From Amoebidium appalachense (taxonomy: Eukaryota; Ichthyosporea), in NCBI GenBank assembly GCA_963693365.1, contig CAVNZM010000002.1, positions 1,488,001 to 1,552,000 on the forward strand: a stretch of DNA of 64,000 nt. The letters run 5' to 3'. Of this stretch, positions 63,315-64,000 are shown piece by piece (position 1 is the first letter of the stretch; the number at the start of each line of letters is the position of its first letter). The position numbers were made by a program, and so were the translations under genes. The notes under the pieces were generated by a model. The model worked only from the letters and a program-made list of their open reading frames with translations. It was not told the DNA's origin and did not search any database.

Positions 63315-63973
63315 CGTGTGCGTGTGTGTGTGCCCTTTTTGTGGCCTCTATGGGCACTCATAACCATGTGCGTGTGTGTGTGTAGCCCCACCTTTAACGA
63401 TCTTTTCACCCTCCCTTGCCCCCTCATCTCCTCCGCTCCCGCCCCCCTCCCCTTTCCCCACGCCCGGCCCCTCCTCTCATGTGTCTGTTTGTCGGTACGT
63501 GTTTCTGTGAATTTGTAGGTATGTTCTTGTGTGTGCATGTAGGCATTTACTCACCCATGTGCCGGTCTGTGTTTGTGTCTATAGGTATGGTTTTGTTGGT
63601 GTATGTAGGTATGTGCTTGTGTGTATATGTAGGTAAGTGTTTGCAAATGTAGGTACCTGTGTGCATGTATACAGGCATGTCTGTCTGTGTGTGTGCATGC
63701 ATCTGTTTTTGCGTGTACATGCAGGTATGCCTGCGTTTATGCAGGCACACATTTGTGTGTGTGCAGGTACATGTACGTGTGGCACGCCTGTGTGCACGTA
63801 TGCAGGTATGTGTTCTGTGTGCATGCAGATGTGCACCGTGTGCATGTACACATGTGTGACAAACCTTGGCCAGCCAGATCCAAGGTCACGTGCACCCCCA
63901 GGCCGGCATTATTAGGTACCGGGTAGACCAGGTGATTGAAGGGGTGGTGGCCACTGATGCTGAAGTAGCTCCC
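61441..63973 (-). CDS. L-2-hydroxyglutarate-dehydrogenase-like FAD oxidoreductase, 3' part
   Basis: Four exons on the minus strand, 63865-63973, 63073-63163, 62111-62207, 61441-61572, join in phase and give the last 142 residues or so; the 5' part is beyond the right edge. The sequence reads [78 protein letters not shown], then [20 protein letters not shown] near the end. These are the C-terminal blocks of the DAO-type FAD-dependent oxidoreductases annotated as L-2-hydroxyglutarate oxidase/dehydrogenase-like. The final GIESPGLTS block closes the FAD site in this family. It resembles the version common in proteobacteria more than human L2HGDH, but it has spliceosomal introns. The N-terminal FAD-binding GxGxxG motif is not in the window. 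Substrate not proven. Confidence 0.8.
62605..62712 (-). repeat. SINE-like element, short subtype
   Basis: On the minus strand it begins with CTTGAGAATGGGCTCTGCTT, continues with GTGTTGTCCG and ends next to the long run at 62574-62600 (G on the plus strand, C in element orientation). It lies in an intron of the FAD oxidoreductase gene. Confidence 0.6.
63264..63860. repeat. (GT)n and GT-rich imperfect repeat
   Basis: The first part (63264-63330) is nearly pure GT. The later part (63480-63860) is a degenerate series around GTATGT/GTGCATGTA, including several TGTAGGTA(T) units. It fills the intron between exons 63865-63973 and 63073-63163. Confidence 0.85.
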
Positions 63974-64000
63974 CTGAAAAAGATGAAAACATAAATTTCT

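Overview
This is nuclear DNA from a eukaryote with intron-rich genes and long, repeat-filled introns. No ORF organisation typical of bacteria is present. Most of the long 'ORFs' are translations of poly-G/poly-C runs and (GT)n/(AC)n microsatellites; the real genes are short exons (23-485 nt) that join in frame at GT..AG sites. The gene set (a syntenin-like tandem-PDZ protein, a claudin/PMP22-like four-helix protein, an Emi1-like APC/C inhibitor, a Kazal-domain lipase, PIP kinases) fits a holozoan. A unicellular one such as an ichthyosporean is my best guess, but this is inference and was not tested by any search.

Layout from left to right. 931-6254 (-): the 5' part of a secreted right-handed beta-helix (pectate-lyase-like) protein, seven exons, running off the left edge. 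8063-9178 (-): a single-exon claudin-superfamily-like membrane protein. 10136-17475 (-): a nine-exon, 341-residue syntenin-like protein with two PDZ domains. 20581-34443 (+) and 35996-48421 (+): two tandem paralogues (18 exons/601 aa and 19 exons/750 aa). Each joins an N-terminal PLAT/LH2 domain to a phosphatidylinositol-phosphate kinase domain of type-II (PI5P4K-like) character and a C-terminal coiled coil. 50977-52696 (-): a frame-disrupted Kazal plus class-3 lipase gene. 57448-59981 (+): a five-exon F-box protein with KEN box, D-box, C6HC zinc-binding region and a Leu-Gly-Arg-Leu C-terminus, the architecture of the metazoan APC/C inhibitors Emi1/Emi2. 61441-63973 (-): the 3' part of an L-2-hydroxyglutarate-dehydrogenase-like FAD oxidoreductase, running off the right edge.

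Working together (inference): the PLAT domain should bring the kinase to membranes or lipids, where it would make PI(4,5)P2. The neighbouring tandem-PDZ protein belongs to a family that binds PI(4,5)P2, so the centre of the window may be a small phosphoinositide neighbourhood. The two kinase genes keep the same intron positions and phases but differ strongly in sequence, except for one exon and its upstream intron edge, which are nearly identical and suggest gene conversion.

Repeats are unusually informative. They include a family of SINE-like elements ending in poly-C, a 193-bp TTAA-flanked palindromic MITE, a minisatellite made from the end of a PLAT exon plus its 5' splice site, and splice acceptors that sit directly on (AC)n microsatellites. 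All exon models were assembled by eye from reading frame, splice sites and family resemblance; transcript data would be needed to confirm them.
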